From NCBI GenBank assembly GCA_008931825.1, contig QXVZ01017022.1:1-22360 (forward strand): a stretch of DNA of 22,360 bases. Direction: 5' to 3'. The notes under the pieces are model-generated. The model did not search any database. It worked only from the letters and a program-made list of their open reading frames with translations, and was not told the DNA's origin. Positions 19,155 through 22,360 of the stretch are shown one piece after another (within the stretch, counting starts at the first letter, position 1; each line of letters starts with the position of its first letter). The stretch is from Phallusia fumigata. Lineage: Eukaryota; Chordata; Ascidiacea; Phlebobranchia; Ascidiidae. Both the position numbers and the translations under genes were made by a program.

Positions 19155-22100
19155 CTAGTAAGAATCACATTGTCCATCGACTATTGCCTGGGCCATCACT
19201 TGAAAGGCCGCAAACGATTCCTCAGCCGTTGGAATGATCAGTCTGTAAGAAAAAGGGAAAGTGCTTGCTCAATAAAATGACAAAAACCACCATCAAAGTT
19301 GGACTGTAAGTCGACGGTTTAAAGAAAAGATTACGTAACTAGCAAATTGTATTAAAAATGTTATTTTAACAATTACATTCACGACAAATATCATAACACT
19401 AAAGTTGCTAAATTTAACACTCTTATTTTACCCCCATTTAGCTATCAATGGTCGGTTTAAACCCTGTAATATATCTTGTTTTTAGACATCTATGAAAAGA
19501 TGGCGATTAACTTTGCTTGCCCGTAAAAAGTGGCTTTGTAAGGGTTTATTGACACATACCTTTCCGGAAGAAGGAAACCGTACCTCCCTGTGTCTCTCAG
19601 CTCAGATGTAAAAGAGCAAGGGGTGAGATTCTCGTAGAAGTAGTCAGTGGTAACTCCTGACGCAACATCTACAGCATATTACGTCAGTTGATCAAAAAAT
19701 TGATACGATTCCTGGCAGGAACAGTTTGTTTACATAACGTCAATGTGCATTACATAACCGTTGCAAACATGATACGGTTATCTGTCTCAAGTAAAAAACA
19801 TCAAACTATCTTAGTCGAGGATTTAAGGAGAGCGACGATTTGACTGGTCGCCACAACTACTTTGCAGGTGGATTTTGTTCGCTTTAGGGATAGTAACTTT
19901 TGTACGGGGCTCGGAAAGCCTGTGCTGATAAGTTAAAACCATGCTAAAGGCCAGTTAGTTAAGTCACAATTCACCTACTACCGCAGCTCCCTTTCGCAGG
20001 GTTACATGTTTTACTGTCAGGTGTGTGTGACTGCCACAGTTTTCCCATTACAACCTACAACTACAACTTACATATTGTGGTTGAAATTTGTCCTGGTTCG
20101 TAATACATGCCGTGGGTGGCTTGTATCGCCGCAACACTGTCTTGCGCAATTCTGGCCTTCAAAAAACGAAAAAACGTTATTAACTGTCACCACAGAAAAT
20201 GCTTTATTTGTGTGTAAACAAGGCATACCAGAGTAGCAAAGTTACTGGGCCTAGCGGTGGTGTAACCATATGAGAACATCCACAACTGGCTGTATGCATG
20301 AACATCAATGTACATCTTCACGTTGGGAAGATCCTCGACAAAGTTTTTTTGCGCAAGGGTGCAAGGCTGCAAAAAGAACAAGTCTTGATTATCGTGTCGA
20401 TAGAGTTACATTGCGACTGTTGGTTCTAAAGTTGACTTGGTCTCCAGTTTTTTCCCGGGCTAGAAATTTTTTTTCCACATTACTTTTGTATTTATGAGCA
20501 TTGTGAAAGTGTGACTGGTGGCCTTGGTGGACACAAGTCTGTCAAAGTTTGTTTAATTTTTAATCCAATGTGATCGGGAACAACACATAAGAGTTGTATT
20601 AGGTAAACGTTTTTAAACCGAAAATGTCAGAGTCAACTATAATTCAGAAAAGCACGTTTATTAATTCAAGTACCTTGTAACATTTAACACAAAATTCCAC
20701 TAACCTCGGAGAACGCTTGAGGACCGTGGTAGGTTTCACTGCAAGGAACTGGGCTCGCACCAGAACCTATGTTTGAAAACGTGGAAATTAGTTGCAGATT
20801 TCTATGCACGTGTTTCGGTAATTTTTTTGTCATTTCCAACACATTACGAGAAACAACTGTGAGTTCAGGACTATGCCCATTTCGAGCAGAATGTCCAAAA
20901 CGTGGAGACTTATTTAGACACAAACTGCCAAGACTGTACCATTAGGGAGTTTCTAATTGCCTCACCTCCAAAACCTGCGTCCCAGTTTCTGTTTGGATCA
21001 ACTCCTACGCAAGTTTGGCCATCCTTGACGCTTCTAGTTTTGCGCCACATGCGGTCCTAAGTTTCATAGCACAACGACTGTTAGGCAAACATTATTGTTT
21101 TTTCTCTATATTTCTGCGAATTTTGATTTAGAATGGAAACTCTGTTGCATTAGTTCAATTGTGATACTTGATATTTCATACCCTACCGCACAGTGTTTAT
21201 TTACAAAAAGTTGACTCTTGAGTTGCTTTTATTTCATATTCTTACGTCAGTCCAGGTGTATTCGTATCCGTCGGGGTTTGAGCTTGGAATGAAAACGAAG
21301 TCGACTTGGTCCAAAAGATCGGTAGTTGTGGAGTCGGTTCCATACTGGGTGAGGAGCTGAAGGAATAGGATACGATTCAGTTGAGGGATGTATGTACAAC
21401 AAAGGACACGAATGACGAAAACAAAAATTGCCTTACCTGGTTGGCAGAATACATGCAAGTAGCTGGGGTTATCCACTCTCTGGCGTGAATTCCACAGTTT
21501 ATTACAAATTGAGGGTTTCCTGCCTTAGTACTGATCTGAAATAGATTTGGAGGAAATCAACAAGCATTCTTGGTATTTTTTGCACAAGTTTTATGCTGAA
21601 TGAGTTTTAGGCAAAGTAAACGATCTTTACTTTTTTCAAAGGAGGTCAGGTTTGGTGCGGAAAGGGTTTTGCATTTTACGATGAGTATTTTCAGTTACAT
21701 TGCTGACATGAAGGTCGTTAATTCGACATAAACGATCAGTCTGCGTGCAGCTCGGGAAAGTGTCGGGAAACCAATTTTGCCTCCAGTTATGCTCTACGCT
21801 AGGATTTGCTTTGAATGATCCACTTTGTCAACACAGAGTGTAATCACCCCGCTTTACCAACCAATGTGTTTTTATACTTAGGTTTCGGTTTTGCCGTCGA
21901 TGTTTCTGACTTTACCGTGAGAGCGCTAAAGCTTCGTCCCTCGAAGGAAGTTCCAACGAAAGACTTTGTTGCAAGGTTCGAGTATTCAGTGGCCACGTCG
22001 TCTATCCACTGCTGAATCTACATTGTAGGTTTAACGGTACTGTTACATGTTCACGATAACAATTTGATAATTAATTCGAGACTTACCTCGTCGAAGGTGT

Positions 22101-22360
22101 GATAAATACCATAATCAAAGCTTGCAAGGTCCTTTGGAGCGGGATGCGAGGTTCTCTCGGCATCGATAAGAGTCTGCACATCGTCGATAAAGATTTGGAA
22201 ATCAAGTCTGCAACAAACCTTTCAGCGTTAGGTCAAATTGCGCGATATAATGGCAGAAAGCTTCTGAAGTAACATGACGAATGTACATCAAAGCATAGTA
22301 ACTTACCCAATTCTGCTAAGAGCCGCCTTGAAACTAGCAGCGTAATTTGATGGCACACGT
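19155..22360 (-). CDS. M14A carboxypeptidase, intact exons 3-13 (gene 3, 5' end missing)
   Basis: A secreted zinc carboxypeptidase of the CPA/CPB subfamily; the only copy here with no lesion. Exons from 5': 3 (partial) 22307-22360, 22087-22207, 21916-22017, 21437-21535, 21246-21356, 20966-21056, 20705-20766, 20229-20366, 20072-20156, 19560-19668, 19155-19242; all introns are GT-AG and phases match genes 1 and 2. The propeptide end is in exons 3-4. Zinc ligands His69 and Glu72 are in [11 protein letters not shown], His196 in DVHAYSQLW; Arg127 (KTRS), Asn144-Arg145 (DPNRNW), Tyr248 (split codon of exons 11/12) and Glu270 ([15 protein letters not shown]) are all present. Cys in exon 8 (QTC) and exon 9 (PCSE) fit the usual disulfide. 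The residue matching CPA Ile255 is Thr, so neither the Asp of CPB nor the Ile of CPA; preference for neutral C-terminal residues is inferred only. Exons 1-2 and the promoter lie beyond the right edge. It lies upstream of gene 2 in the same orientation. Confidence 0.9.

Overview
The window is metazoan nuclear DNA. Genes are split by short GT-AG introns (mostly about 70-630 bp), encode extracellular animal protein families (M14 carboxypeptidase, CUB, GAIN/GPS) and have TATA boxes and AATAAA signals. The compact, AT-rich, polymorphic-looking sequence fits an ascidian such as Ciona best, but that is inference. Two single Ns (6193 and 15019) look like contig joins, and both affect how the genes should be read.

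Layout. (1) 260-4038, plus: a 13-exon secreted pancreatic-type carboxypeptidase (M14A). Every splice site and every catalytic codon is present, but four coding exons carry frameshifting deletions, so it is called a pseudogene. (2) 6008-7465, plus: a single-exon ORF for a secreted CUB-only protein with a good TATA box; its first CUB is cut in half at the N. (3) 9013-9640, minus: a decayed GAIN/GPS segment of adhesion-GPCR type, broken by an in-frame stop and a 14-bp tandem duplication. (4) 11229-17259, minus: a second carboxypeptidase of the same 13-exon design, in which the block holding exons 3-8 occurs twice, joined at the N. It also has a nonsense codon in one copy, a frameshift in exon 10 and abnormal splice sites around exon 2. 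(5) 19155 to the right edge, minus: a third carboxypeptidase, exons 3-13, with no lesion; exons 1-2 lie beyond the window.

The three carboxypeptidases share intron positions and phases, and genes 2 and 3 also share 3' flanks, so this is a local duplication cluster. The residue at the position of bovine CPA Ile255, which sets S1' specificity, differs in all three (Ala, Ile, Thr), so the cluster may have diversified in substrate choice while copies were being lost. The proteins would be secreted zymogens acting on peptide C-termini. Nothing ties the CUB or GAIN/GPS genes to them except position.

The rest (1-259, 4072-5897, 7646-9012, 9641-11213, 17321-19136) holds simple repeats, short tandem repeats, degenerate tRNA-like sequences and AT-rich spacer. 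I see no CRISPR array, operon or prokaryotic feature, and no convincing new biological system. The most useful results are the probable false duplication, the damaged copies and the specificity-residue divergence.
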